64,000 nt of DNA from Sulfurospirillum diekertiae (GTDB lineage Bacteria > Campylobacterota > Campylobacteria > Campylobacterales > Sulfurospirillaceae). The stretch is taken from NCBI RefSeq assembly GCF_002309535.1, contig NZ_CP023275.1:1240001-1304000 (forward strand), read 5' to 3'. Shown in pieces: positions 1 to 7,998 of the stretch. Made by a program: the position numbers and the translations under genes. The notes below the pieces were generated by a model. It ran no database searches and had not been told where the DNA came from. It was given only the letters and a program-made list of their open reading frames with translations. The first letter of the stretch is position 1; each line of letters opens with the position of its first letter.

Positions 1-575
1 TTTTGAACACTTTTAGCAATCTTTTCACCTAATTCGATGATGTTTCTTTGTGTATCGCCAAGATACGTACCGATCTGTTGCATCTGTGTTTTACTCGCAT
101 GCGCGTTGTGACTGATGTCGTCAAAAACAACTTGCATATTGTTGACATGCATAGTACTCTCATCGATGATGATCTTCTCTTTTTGGGTTTGAGCATGAAA
201 AAATGAGACGATGTGTTGCAGTTGCGCTGAGATTTGACTGTGCGTTGTGGCATGCGCTTGAAAGCCAAGAATGGCATGTCTGATTTTCTCTTTGAAAAAG
301 ACAACAGAGTCAAGCATTCTGGCAGATTCAGCATTGAAGCTGGTGTTGATCTTGATCTCTTTGGTAAGATCCATTGAGGCTAAAGCTTGGTTTATTTTAA
401 CACTGAGATCCACGCCCCATTTTTTTTCATCAATATCATGCACGATGAGGATCACGGCAATAGCGTATTGAATGATAGCTCCTAGTGTGCTGGTTGTAAA
501 AAAATAGGCATTGAGTGGAAGGATCAAAAAAGCTGCAATGTGGATAACTCTCATTCTAAGAAACAGAGATTTCAT
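1..575 (-). CDS. Chemotaxis-type membrane protein, N-terminal part (runs off the left edge)
   Basis: The reverse strand is open from an ATG at 575 to the window edge, giving 191 residues. The start has a good AGGAG ribosome site about 8 bases upstream. Residues 8-42 contain hydrophobic stretches that look like one or two membrane segments. After them comes a polar helical region rich in Gln, His, Ser and Ala (sample: ISAQLQHIVSFF) of the kind that leads into methyl-accepting chemotaxis signalling domains. The signalling hairpin itself would lie outside the window. I infer a methyl-accepting chemotaxis protein or related sensor. The family call is moderate because the diagnostic tip is not visible. 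Confidence 0.6.
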   Translation of the reverse strand, partial: MKSLFLRMRVIHIAAFLILPLNAYFFTTSTLGAIIQYAIAVILIVHDIDEKKWGVDLSVKINQALASMDLTKEIKINTSFNAESARMLDSVVFFKEKIRHAILGFQAHATTHSQISAQLQHIVSFFHAQTQKEKIIIDESTMHVNNMQVVFDDISHNAHASKTQMQQIGTYLGDTQRNIIELGEKIAKSVQ

Positions 576-751
576 TGTATTTCTCCTGTATGAAATAGAA
601 TTCACATTCTACTTCATACGCAAAAATAAAAGATTGATCTGTATCAAAAAATAAGATAATTTTACTCTCTTTTTGAAATAAACAGTTAAAAGTCTTTACA
701 TGTAAAAAAGATAAAGAGAAAATATGAATACTTTCTCTTCGTTTTGATAGA
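576..751. other. Intergenic spacer between the tupA-like gene and the chemoreceptor
   Basis: This 176-base AT-rich stretch follows the stop of the TupA-like gene and precedes the chemoreceptor start, both on the minus strand. It contains one full copy of the repeated palindrome TTTACATGTAAA at 695-706. I see no convincing ORF or RNA gene. Confidence 0.5.
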
Positions 752-1591
752 TTATCGGTCGTATTTTTTAGCGTACTCCGCATCATTATAAATAGCTTCA
801 CCGTAAAGTTCTTTACCAAAGCTACGGATCACTTTTTGACCATCCCCTTTGGTCACAAATTCAATAAACTTAGCACTCATATTTTTTTGAGGTGTCTCTA
901 AACCATTTTGTTTGAGAGCGTTATAGGTATTGACTAAGAAAATATCACCTCTAAAAAGGATTTTCATGTTTTTGAGCTCTTTTTGTGCAGCGACCCATGT
1001 GCTACTATCGGTCATAAAGTAAGCCCCTGTGGTATCAGCTTTTTTAAGCGTTGCTAACATGAAATCTTTGTTGATGGTATACCAACTACCTTCAGGTGAA
1101 ATATTGGCTTTTTTCCAAATTTCAAGCTCTTTTTTATGCGTTCCTGAGTTGTCTGCACGGGTATAAAAAAGGGCTTTTTTGGCAGCAATGCGTGAGTATG
1201 CTTCGACGACACTGGAAGAGTCTTTAATGAGAGCCGGGTCTTTTTTGGGACCTGTAATGTAAAATTCATTCGACCCAATGAGAGAACGATCGCTCGCCCA
1301 ACCCTCTTTAAGAGCCTCTTTTTCGCCCTTTGGCGCATGCACCATAATCAAATCAACCTCTTTGTTTTTAAGCAATGAGAGCGATTCTCCCGAACCTGCT
1401 TTGATCCAACACAGTGACATATCATTTGATTTCGCAAACTCTTCCGCTAAGGCTTTAACAAGACCTAACTCCCCAGGGCTTCCTGTTGCAAGTTTGAGCT
1501 CTAGTGCGCCCTTGCCATAACGCTCTGTGCAGTTTGCCGCAAACATGACACTACACAGTGCCAGTGTGGTAATGAGAACTTTTGAAAGCAT
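752..1591 (-). CDS. tupA: TupA-like periplasmic oxyanion (tungstate-type) binding protein
   Basis: This 279-residue protein has a Sec signal peptide (hydrophobic residues 4-18). It shows the TupA pattern: an ATGSPGE loop near residue 36, a VHAPKGEKEAL segment, a GPKKDP segment, and NSGTHKKELEIWKKA in the second lobe. TupA proteins deliver tungstate to the TupBC transporter for tungsten or molybdenum cofactor enzymes. No TupB or TupC gene lies beside it, and the first loop differs from the usual TTTSTxDSG form, so the ligand could be another oxyanion. The ATG has AAAGGAG upstream. It follows the hydrogenase operon on the same strand after a 147-base gap that probably holds its own promoter. 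Confidence 0.65.
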   Translation of the reverse strand: MLSKVLITTLALCSVMFAANCTERYGKGALELKLATGSPGELGLVKALAEEFAKSNDMSLCWIKAGSGESLSLLKNKEVDLIMVHAPKGEKEALKEGWASDRSLIGSNEFYITGPKKDPALIKDSSSVVEAYSRIAAKKALFYTRADNSGTHKKELEIWKKANISPEGSWYTINKDFMLATLKKADTTGAYFMTDSSTWVAAQKELKNMKILFRGDIFLVNTYNALKQNGLETPQKNMSAKFIEFVTKGDGQKVIRSFGKELYGEAIYNDAEYAKKYDR

Positions 1592-1738
1592 AGAAACTCC
1601 TTTGGTATATGTTTAGAATAACGTATCGCAAAGTTACGAATCTCTCATTTAAAAAGATGCGTTTAGTAGTAAAAAAATGACAAATGTTATAAATGAGCCT
1701 ATTTCTGTTTCTCAAAGAAGCAATCAACCCAAAAGCTT

Positions 1739-3163
1739 TTACATGTAAAGCTTCTGATCCTCAACGAGACCTAATTTTCGTGCGATTGCCACAGCGGCTT
1801 CTCTGCCATCAAGGGCGGCATTGACCACCAAGTTTGCACCTCTGACTACATCGCCTCCTGCAAAGATAAACGGATGAGAGGTCTCTTTATGTTCATCCAC
1901 AATCAGCGTATTGGATTTACCGATGGCAAGGTTGAGTTCATCATAAAAGTCAAAATGTTTAGCTTGAAAGCCAAGGGCAAGAATGATACTGTCGGCAGGT
2001 AGTGTTTGAAAGCTTTGCGGTTTGGTTTGAAGACGGTTATTTTCATCGGTATAAGTTTCAAGAATTTCAAGCCCAACGACACGATGCTCAGCATCCACAA
2101 TCGCTTTTTTAGGCAGTGCGTTAAAGATAAACTGCACCCCTTCTTCTTTGGCGTTAATCACTTCTGCTCGACTTCCCGGCATACTCGCTTCATCTCTTCG
2201 GTACACACAGGTGACACTTTTGGCTTTATGACGAATGGCAGTACGAAGGGCATCCATCGCAGAGTCACCACCACCGATAACGACAACATGTTTATTGCGT
2301 AAGATTGATTTTTGAAGCGCATGGTCGAAAAGATTTTTTTGCGTCTGAGTGAGTAGGGTCATGACTTGATAAACCCCATTGGCATCTTCATTTTCCATGT
2401 CGGCACTGCGACCTTTAGGCACACCAAGCCCCAAAAAGACGGCATCAAATTTTTCTTGAAGCTCACTGAGGCTTACATCTTTTCCCACTTCGGTATTAAG
2501 ATGCACTTTCATGCCTGCTTCTTTCATCCACTCAAAACGTCTTAAGATGACGCTTTTAGGAAGTTTAAAATTAGGAATACCGTACATTAATAGCCCACCT
2601 ACACGGTTTTCTCTCTCAAACATTTCTACTTCAATGTTAGCTCTTAGTAAAAAGGTCGCGCAGCTAAGACCTGCTGGTCCACTGCCGACAACGGCAACTT
2701 TAAACTTTCGTCCATCTGCTTGACCATAATCAGGAATAGCACCTTGTTCATACGCTTTTTCATTGAGAAAAACTTCCACATTACCGATGGAAACGGCATG
2801 ATACTCTGTTTTTTCGAGTGTACATGAACTTTCGCACAGTCCTTTTTTAGGACAAACGCGACCCAGAATTTCAGGAAAAGGAGATCTGGCATTGGAGAGC
2901 TCAAACGCTCCTAGATAGTCGTGTTCATAGGTTTTTTTGAGCCATCTTGGAATGTTGTTATTGAGAGGGCACCCTGTGCGACAAAACTTGAATTCACTCT
3001 CAAGTCCACGTAAAAGATCAATGGGGCATTGCAAACAACGGCTTGCTTGCGCCTTGGCTTCACACTCTTCAAAGTTGTGATAGATCGGGTAATAATCCTC
3101 AATGCGCTCAACGGCGGGGCGTTTTTTTGGATAGGCTTTTGCGATTGTTTTATATTCTCTCAT
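1739..3163 (-). CDS. GltD-like FAD/NAD(P)H oxidoreductase at the end of the hydrogenase operon
   Basis: This 474-residue protein matches the glutamate synthase small-subunit fold. An N-terminal domain carries cysteines for iron-sulfur clusters (C43, C46, C61, C65, C104, C110, C114). A first dinucleotide fold follows near residue 157 (VAVVGSGPAGLSCA), then a second (VVVIGGGDSAMDA) and a C-terminal FAD motif (FAGGDVVRGANLV). The family moves electrons between NAD(P)H, FAD and ferredoxin-type partners. No glutamate synthase large subunit is present. It starts one base after the hypA stop, so I infer that it links the hydrogenase to NAD(P)H. E. coli AegA fuses a HydN-like ferredoxin to just this module. 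The stop codon lies inside a copy of TTTACATGTAAA. Confidence 0.8.
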   Translation of the reverse strand: MREYKTIAKAYPKKRPAVERIEDYYPIYHNFEECEAKAQASRCLQCPIDLLRGLESEFKFCRTGCPLNNNIPRWLKKTYEHDYLGAFELSNARSPFPEILGRVCPKKGLCESSCTLEKTEYHAVSIGNVEVFLNEKAYEQGAIPDYGQADGRKFKVAVVGSGPAGLSCATFLLRANIEVEMFERENRVGGLLMYGIPNFKLPKSVILRRFEWMKEAGMKVHLNTEVGKDVSLSELQEKFDAVFLGLGVPKGRSADMENEDANGVYQVMTLLTQTQKNLFDHALQKSILRNKHVVVIGGGDSAMDALRTAIRHKAKSVTCVYRRDEASMPGSRAEVINAKEEGVQFIFNALPKKAIVDAEHRVVGLEILETYTDENNRLQTKPQSFQTLPADSIILALGFQAKHFDFYDELNLAIGKSNTLIVDEHKETSHPFIFAGGDVVRGANLVVNAALDGREAAVAIARKLGLVEDQKLYM

Positions 3164-3164
3164 G

Positions 3165-3512
3165 CTATTCCTCTATGATCTCTATACTTTTTACATGTAA
3201 CTCTTGTCCGCCTATCATGGCGACATCCTCGCTATAACATTTTGGACAGATAAAATGGTTCTCTTTTACGACACTTTGCTCATGACATGAGGCGCACAAA
3301 AGTACCACGTCACACAGCTCTATACTCAGAGTGGCATCATGGCAGATGGTCTCTTCTTTAAAGGTATCAAAACACTGTTCTAAAAAATGTATCTCAATGC
3401 CACTGAGCCTTCCCACACTGATTGTAAGGCTTTTGATTGCTTTGGCATGATGCCTCTTCGCCTCTTTTTCGCACAGATCAATGAGTGAAGCGACGATGGA
3501 GTATTCATGCAT
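3165..3512 (-). CDS. hypA: Hydrogenase nickel incorporation protein HypA
   Basis: This 115-residue protein begins MHE, the nickel-binding N-terminus of HypA. It has the zinc site C73/C76 (CASC) and C89/C92 (CPKC). HypA delivers nickel, with HypB, to the large subunit of [NiFe] hydrogenases. It sits inside the structural operon, between the HydN-like ferredoxin (6-base gap) and the GltD-like gene (1-base gap). A dedicated copy here supports the assembly of a real nickel site in this hydrogenase. A LHVK codon run near the end is a copy of the repeated palindrome. Confidence 0.93.
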   Translation of the reverse strand: MHEYSIVASLIDLCEKEAKRHHAKAIKSLTISVGRLSGIEIHFLEQCFDTFKEETICHDATLSIELCDVVLLCASCHEQSVVKENHFICPKCYSEDVAMIGGQELHVKSIEIIEE

Positions 3513-3518
3513 AAAAAC

Positions 3519-3992
3519 TTAGCCTTTTTGCGCCATCAATTTTGTGTATTCGTCATAATCCACTACCGAAATAGCACTGGTTGTGCAGACACGAATGCAC
3601 GAAGGTCCCTCTGGGCGTTTAAAGCAGAGATTGCATTTCACAGCGATACGACGATCTTCTTTTTGAATCATCGTAATAGCGCCATATGGGCACACCAACG
3701 AACAACACCCACACCCAACACACGCCTCCTCATGAATCTTAATAAAATCATCCATTTTTTCAATGACACCATGCGGGCAGACCGCTAGACACGAAGGTGA
3801 TTCGCAGTGCATACACTGAAGTGGAGACGTTTTACCTTCAAACTTGATCACACGGTTACGCGAAATAAGCGGTACTTTGGTTTCATAAGCTTCTTCAAAC
3901 GTAATGCCTTGAAAACTGGCCGCACAGGCTAACTCACAACTTAAACATCCGACACATTTGGTACTGTCAGCAAAGATAAAATGGTTTCGCAT
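3519..3992 (-). CDS. HydN/HycB-like four-cluster ferredoxin subunit
   Basis: I place the start at the ATG at 3992, one base after the large-subunit stop at 3994. The upstream in-frame Met codons would overlap the large-subunit gene. The product is 157 residues with four cysteine groups: CVGCLSCELAC, CMHCESPSC...C, CVGCGCCSLVC and CNLCF...C. That is the DMSO-reductase-type or HydN/HycB electron-transfer pattern for four [4Fe-4S] clusters. No signal peptide is visible on the chosen form, so it is cytoplasmic. It probably carries electrons between the hydrogenase core and a second enzyme such as the GltD-like protein or a formate dehydrogenase. Confidence 0.85.
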   Translation of the reverse strand: MRNHFIFADSTKCVGCLSCELACAASFQGITFEEAYETKVPLISRNRVIKFEGKTSPLQCMHCESPSCLAVCPHGVIEKMDDFIKIHEEACVGCGCCSLVCPYGAITMIQKEDRRIAVKCNLCFKRPEGPSCIRVCTTSAISVVDYDEYTKLMAQKG

Positions 3993-3993
3993 C

Positions 3994-5082
3994 TTAACGC
4001 TCGGTACAAGAGATACAAGGATCGATGCTATTAAAAATGAGTGCAACATCATCAATGTTATTGTTTGGCATCATCACTTTAAGCGCCTCCCAGTTCATGT
4101 AGGTCGGCACGCGCCACTTCATACGCTCTGGTTTTTGGGTGCCATTGGTTTTGAGGTAATAGACCAGCTCACCGCGTGGTGCTTCGGTGCGAGAGACAGC
4201 TTCACCTTCAAGAATGTGTGTGCGTGTTGGAAGTACAACATCTCCCATTGGCATGGAATCCAGTGCCTGATGGAGCAGTTTCATGGACTCTAAGATTTCA
4301 TACAGTCTTACTTTGGCACGTGAAAGCACATCACCATCTTTTTGGAGTGCAACATCAAAGTGTAGGTTGGCATATGCGGCATAAGGAGCGCGTTTTCGTA
4401 CATCGTTATTGACACCACTTGCGCGCGCCACTGGTCCTACAACGCCTAGTCTCAGGGCATCTTCATAACTAAGTACGCCAACTCCTCCAATACGTGTGAT
4501 CAGCGTTGGGTCAGTTTCAAACAGAGCGATAAACGCTTCAATTTTAGGTTTATTTTTATCCAGCGTCGCTTTGATAGAAGCGATCAGTGTAGCGTCCAGA
4601 TCAAACTTCACGCCACCAATCGTATTGGCACTTAAGTCCATGCGATTGCCCCAAATGGCTTCTTTCAGGTCTTGAAAATCTTCACGTGTCTCTAAAAACT
4701 GTGTCATCAAGGTTTTGTTATGAATGAGATGGCTAAGCATACCAAGGTTAAAGAGATGACTGGCTATACGTTTGATCTCATCGGCCACAACACGTAAGTA
4801 AAGGGCGCGCTCAGGCAGGCTGAGTCCTGCGATCTTCTCCACCGCCATGCAGTAGGTAAAGGGATGGTTGTTGGAGCAGAGTGCACAGACTTTCTCAGTG
4901 ATGATCAGGTTTTGTAAGAAGTTTCGTTGAAGCACAATAGATTCAATGCCACGATGAACAAAGCCGTTAATCATATCAACACTGTGAATCGTTTTTCCAT
5001 CACTGTTGGGTTCAATTTTAAAGTAAACGGGCTCTTCAAGCGCCACGTCAAAAGGTCCTAAAATCACTTTTGTTTTATCCAC
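3994..5082 (-). CDS. Group 4 [NiFe] hydrogenase large subunit (HycE/Ech-type catalytic part)
   Basis: This 362-residue NuoD-like protein carries the nickel ligands of true hydrogenases: C66 and C69 in KVCALCSNNH, and C356 and C359 in DPCISCTER. The usual Arg before the first Cys is Lys, and the usual CGxC is CALC. The protein ends exactly at the Arg of DPCISCTER, so there is no C-terminal extension for a maturation protease to remove. This is known for CO-dependent CooH. The 30-kDa (NuoC-like) part, fused in E. coli HycE, is a separate overlapping gene here. It is cytoplasmic and should interconvert protons and H2 with the HycG-like and HycF-like partners. Nearest subgroup not resolved. Confidence 0.9.
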   Translation of the reverse strand: MDKTKVILGPFDVALEEPVYFKIEPNSDGKTIHSVDMINGFVHRGIESIVLQRNFLQNLIITEKVCALCSNNHPFTYCMAVEKIAGLSLPERALYLRVVADEIKRIASHLFNLGMLSHLIHNKTLMTQFLETREDFQDLKEAIWGNRMDLSANTIGGVKFDLDATLIASIKATLDKNKPKIEAFIALFETDPTLITRIGGVGVLSYEDALRLGVVGPVARASGVNNDVRKRAPYAAYANLHFDVALQKDGDVLSRAKVRLYEILESMKLLHQALDSMPMGDVVLPTRTHILEGEAVSRTEAPRGELVYYLKTNGTQKPERMKWRVPTYMNWEALKVMMPNNNIDDVALIFNSIDPCISCTER

Positions 5083-5569
5083 GGTTGATCCCTTCTTCTG
5101 CTTTAACTTTACTCCAAAGTTCTTGGCTTACTTTGCCACTCATGGCTGAAGAGAGCGAGTAATACTCTTCAAGTACGCTCTCCTTAATGGACTCATCCAA
5201 AAAGAGGCGTTTGGGATTGGGATGGTTCAAGATGGCTATACCATAGATTTCGCTAAGCTCCCTTTCTGTCCAGTCGGCACTTTTAAACAGAGGCGTGATG
5301 GAGGGAACGCTTTTGTCAGTGATGTGCAGTTTCACATTGAGCATGACACCATCAAGGTCAAAATGGTAGACCAGCTCATGCCCATCTTCTTTTTCATAAG
5401 CGGTGATCATACAGACTCGAGCGTTCATTGTCTGTAATATCTCTGCAAGTTGGGAAAGCATATTTTTAGCATCTATCTCGCACCAAAGACTGTCACCTTT
5501 TACGTCAAAGTGAGCATTAAGTTTGAGTGTGGAAAGAATATCGTTTAACTTTACATGTAAAGATTTCAT
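5075..5569 (-). CDS. NuoC-like 30-kDa subunit of the hydrogenase
   Basis: This 164-residue protein matches the 30-kDa subunit of complex I, which is the N-terminal part of HycE. The ADWTERELSEIYGI segment near residue 104 is the family signature (DWxEREVxDxxGI), and NPKRLFLD follows. It overlaps the large-subunit gene by 8 bases, which points to coupled translation. In the complex it packs against the small and large subunits and has no cofactor. The gene starts directly after the stop of the HycF-like gene. The protein begins MKSLHVK, where LHVK is a copy of the repeated palindrome. Confidence 0.85.
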   Translation of the reverse strand: MKSLHVKLNDILSTLKLNAHFDVKGDSLWCEIDAKNMLSQLAEILQTMNARVCMITAYEKEDGHELVYHFDLDGVMLNVKLHITDKSVPSITPLFKSADWTERELSEIYGIAILNHPNPKRLFLDESIKESVLEEYYSLSSAMSGKVSQELWSKVKAEEGINRG

Positions 5570-5995
5570 TTAAAGGACTCGCTTTGCAAAAGTATGGTCA
5601 CGTCTGCATTTAGGACAGAGGTTAAAGAGCGATACAAGCTCTTCACTCACGTTTTTAAACCCTTTTTGCAGCATGGTTTGAGGTACATTTATCATGGGTT
5701 CATGACATTTTTGGCATTCACCGTATTCGACCATATTGGCAGTAATGGAGGTGTATTTTTCATTTTGCGGTGTTGCTTCCGCCAAGGTATTACTTAAAGC
5801 AATAGCGCCTGTGGGACAAAAATAGGTACAGTTACCGCATACGGTACAGGTATTGTGCCAAATAATAAAGTCATAGCTTTTGTGTGGCTCAACACAGGAG
5901 ATATTAATCGCTCCAGCAGGGCAGACAAACGCACACGTTTGGCAGAGCACGCATAGCTCTTTGTTAAAAGTGATTTTTCCTTTGTAGGCATTCAT
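5570..5995 (-). CDS. HycF/HyfH-like ferredoxin subunit of the hydrogenase
   Basis: The start is the ATG at 5995, overlapping the upstream stop as ATGA; longer in-frame forms would run into the small-subunit gene. The 141-residue protein has two [4Fe-4S] motifs, CVLCQTCAFVCP (residues 15-26) and CTVCGNCTYFCP (about 50-61), as in NuoI or HycF. A C-terminal part has two more CxxC pairs (CQKCHEPM and CPKCRRDH), probably a zinc or rubredoxin-like knuckle. It would wire the small subunit to the HydN-like ferredoxin. Confidence 0.85.
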   Translation of the reverse strand: MNAYKGKITFNKELCVLCQTCAFVCPAGAINISCVEPHKSYDFIIWHNTCTVCGNCTYFCPTGAIALSNTLAEATPQNEKYTSITANMVEYGECQKCHEPMINVPQTMLQKGFKNVSEELVSLFNLCPKCRRDHTFAKRVL

Positions 5996-6405
5996 GCGTT
6001 CACCTTCTCTTTCCAAAGCGCACACGCTTGAATGAGTCCATCCACAATGCTCTGAGGGGAAGGAGGGCAACCTGCGATGTTGACATCCACATTCACAAAA
6101 CGATCGAGTGGTCCTTCGATAGAGTAGCTATCGCGAAACACGCCACCCGTTATTGGACAAATTCCCATCGCAACCACGACTTTTTCATCAGGCAAACGTT
6201 TAAGCGTAGCTTCTAAAAAAGGTTTGGAACGTGTGGTGATAGAACCCGTGACGATGACAATATTTGCCTCTTCAGGATTGTTTGTGTAGGTGCAATGAAG
6301 GGTATCAAAACCAAATTTAGGAACAAGGATGCTTGCTAAGAGCTCGACATCACAGCCATTGCAGGAACCTGCGTTGATACGATAAACGTTGATATTATCT
6401 ACCAT
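5992..6405 (-). CDS. Hydrogenase small subunit (HycG/NuoB-like)
   Basis: This 137-residue protein has the NuoB/HycG iron-sulfur ligands C15 and C18 (SCNGCD), C83 (GICPITGG) and C113 (AGCPPSP), which bind the proximal [4Fe-4S] cluster. It is the first gene of an operon in which nearly every junction overlaps or abuts. E. coli HycG is longer; this short form resembles Ech- or CooL-type subunits. No membrane subunits (HycC, HycD, EchA, EchB) precede it, because the next gene upstream is on the other strand and unrelated. Confidence 0.88.
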   Translation of the reverse strand: MVDNINVYRINAGSCNGCDVELLASILVPKFGFDTLHCTYTNNPEEANIVIVTGSITTRSKPFLEATLKRLPDEKVVVAMGICPITGGVFRDSYSIEGPLDRFVNVDVNIAGCPPSPQSIVDGLIQACALWKEKVNA

Positions 6406-6605
6406 AAAGGGTCTCTTTAAAGTGCAATTTTTTAAAAATTAATTAATTAAATCTATAAAGATTGAATTAAAGTTTGTATTGTAACACAATAATGAATGAT
6501 TTTAGAAGATTTAATCATGTATTACATCACAAAAAAAGCGCTATAGTGCAAAGAATTTTGGGATGAAAAAGGTAAAATACTCTATTTTACATGTAAAGGA
6601 TAAAA
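6406..6605. promoter_or_regulatory. Divergent promoter region between the hydrogenase operon and the HD gene
   Basis: This 200-base, very AT-rich spacer separates divergent genes. It holds a perfect small palindrome, TATTGTAACACAATA at 6477-6491, in a position to bind a regulator of the hydrogenase promoter. It also holds one full TTTACATGTAAA at 6586-6597, which abuts the AAAGGA ribosome site of the HD gene. No ORF is evident. The regulator is unknown; the short palindrome is only weakly like a Crp/Fnr site. Confidence 0.4.
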
Positions 6606-7169
6606 ATGCCAAAAAGAGAAGAGGCGTTTGCTTTGCTTAAAGCCTATAACGGCGATGCGCTTGTGACTCATGGGCTTGCCGTTGAGGGAACGATGCGTTA
6701 CTTTGCAACCAAAGCGGGTGAAGATGAAGAAACGTGGGGTATTGTTGGGCTTTTGCACGATATTGACTATGAAAAATTTCCTGAGCTTCACTGTCACAAA
6801 GGTGCGGAGATACTCAAAGAACAGGGTTATTCAGAAGTCATTATTCGCGCGATGATGTCCCATGGATGGGGTATTTGCACCGATGTTGAACCACACAGTC
6901 AAATGGAAAAAACACTTTATGCGGTGGATGAACTGACAGGTCTTATTACCGCGTGTGCACTAGTTCGTCCTAGTAAATCAGTCATGGACTTAGAGCTTTC
7001 ATCGGTGAAGAAAAAGTTTAAGACAGCCTCTTTTGCGGCAGGTGCAAGTAGGGAAGTGATTCAAAAAGGCGCAGACATGCTTGGTGTGAGTCTCGATGAA
7101 CTTATCGTCGATGTGATCGCTGCTATGAGAGCAATTGCACCAACTCTTGGATTAGAGCTCAAAAACTAA
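6606..7169 (+). CDS. HD-domain (HDIG) metal-dependent phosphohydrolase-like protein
   Basis: This 187-residue protein has an HD domain: H22, the LLHDID motif near residue 51 (the HD pair), then a later His-rich helix (MSHGWGI) that completes the metal site. Small stand-alone HD proteins hydrolyse nucleotides or other phosphates, but the substrate cannot be read from sequence. The start has AAAGGA 8 bases upstream. It converges with the NYN gene, with one base between their stop codons. Confidence 0.75.
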   Translation: MPKREEAFALLKAYNGDALVTHGLAVEGTMRYFATKAGEDEETWGIVGLLHDIDYEKFPELHCHKGAEILKEQGYSEVIIRAMMSHGWGICTDVEPHSQMEKTLYAVDELTGLITACALVRPSKSVMDLELSSVKKKFKTASFAAGASREVIQKGADMLGVSLDELIVDVIAAMRAIAPTLGLELKN

Positions 7170-7170
7170 T

Positions 7171-7959
7171 TCAGCGACGACTCCTTTTGGAAGGCGCAGG
7201 GGCTTTTTTCACAATAGGGCGGTAATCGACGATGGTTGCTGTCCCTTTTCCCGGGTAACGATTCATCTCAAAATGCTCACCGAGTTTGGCAAGAAGTGAT
7301 GTGATCTTACTCGAACCATAGGTGCGTGGGTCAAAGTCAGGCGATTGACGTTTGATGTACGCACCCGCAGCCGATACACTTGCCCAACCCTCATCATCTT
7401 GAGTCTTTTCCCATCCTATCAGTAACAGTTTGATAAGCTCTTTGAGACCATCGTCATTAGATGCTTTATTGGTGGTTTTAATTTCTTCTGGCACATCTTC
7501 AAGGGTTTCGGCATTGACACTAAGATTTTCGGTGAAGATAAAATCATCGCAGGCATTACGAAACGAAATAGGTGTTTTATGCTCGCCAAATCCGAAGACA
7601 TAAATCTCTGATTCTTTCAGGCGAGAGGCAAGCTTGGTAAAGTCACTGTCACTGGAGACCAGTGCGAAGGCATCAAACTTTTGGGTGTAAAGCAGATCCA
7701 TTGCATCAATAATCATGGAAGCATCTGTCGAATTTTTCCCTGTCGTATAAGCAAACTGTTGAATAGGCTGTACCGCAAGCTCGTTGAGAATCTCTTTCCA
7801 GTTTTTAAGGTAACTGCTTGACCAGTCACCATAGGCTCGCTTAACAATGATATGACCATGGGTGGAGAGTTCTGCAAGAATCAGTTCGATCTTGCTTTGT
7901 TGGGCATTATCTGCATCTATGAGGACAACAATTCGTTTTTCTTCACTAATATTTTTCAT
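7171..7959 (-). CDS. NYN-domain (LabA/DUF88) putative RNase with C-terminal OST-HTH/LOTUS domain
   Basis: This 262-residue protein has an N-terminal PIN-like NYN domain. The acidic residues are in LIDADNA near residue 15, in the STDASMIIDAMDL stretch, and in VSSDSDFTKLA, as expected for a metal-dependent nuclease. Residues 165-245 match a LOTUS/OST-HTH RNA-binding fold (GWASVSAAGAYIKRQSPDFDPRTYGSSKI...). The basic tail has KKAPAPSKRSRR. It is probably a cytoplasmic RNA-processing enzyme. The gene stands alone. Confidence 0.8.
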   Translation of the reverse strand: MKNISEEKRIVVLIDADNAQQSKIELILAELSTHGHIIVKRAYGDWSSSYLKNWKEILNELAVQPIQQFAYTTGKNSTDASMIIDAMDLLYTQKFDAFALVSSDSDFTKLASRLKESEIYVFGFGEHKTPISFRNACDDFIFTENLSVNAETLEDVPEEIKTTNKASNDDGLKELIKLLLIGWEKTQDDEGWASVSAAGAYIKRQSPDFDPRTYGSSKITSLLAKLGEHFEMNRYPGKGTATIVDYRPIVKKAPAPSKRSRR

Positions 7960-7998
7960 CGAAATGCCTTTAAATCTAATGGAAGCATTATAGCCTAG

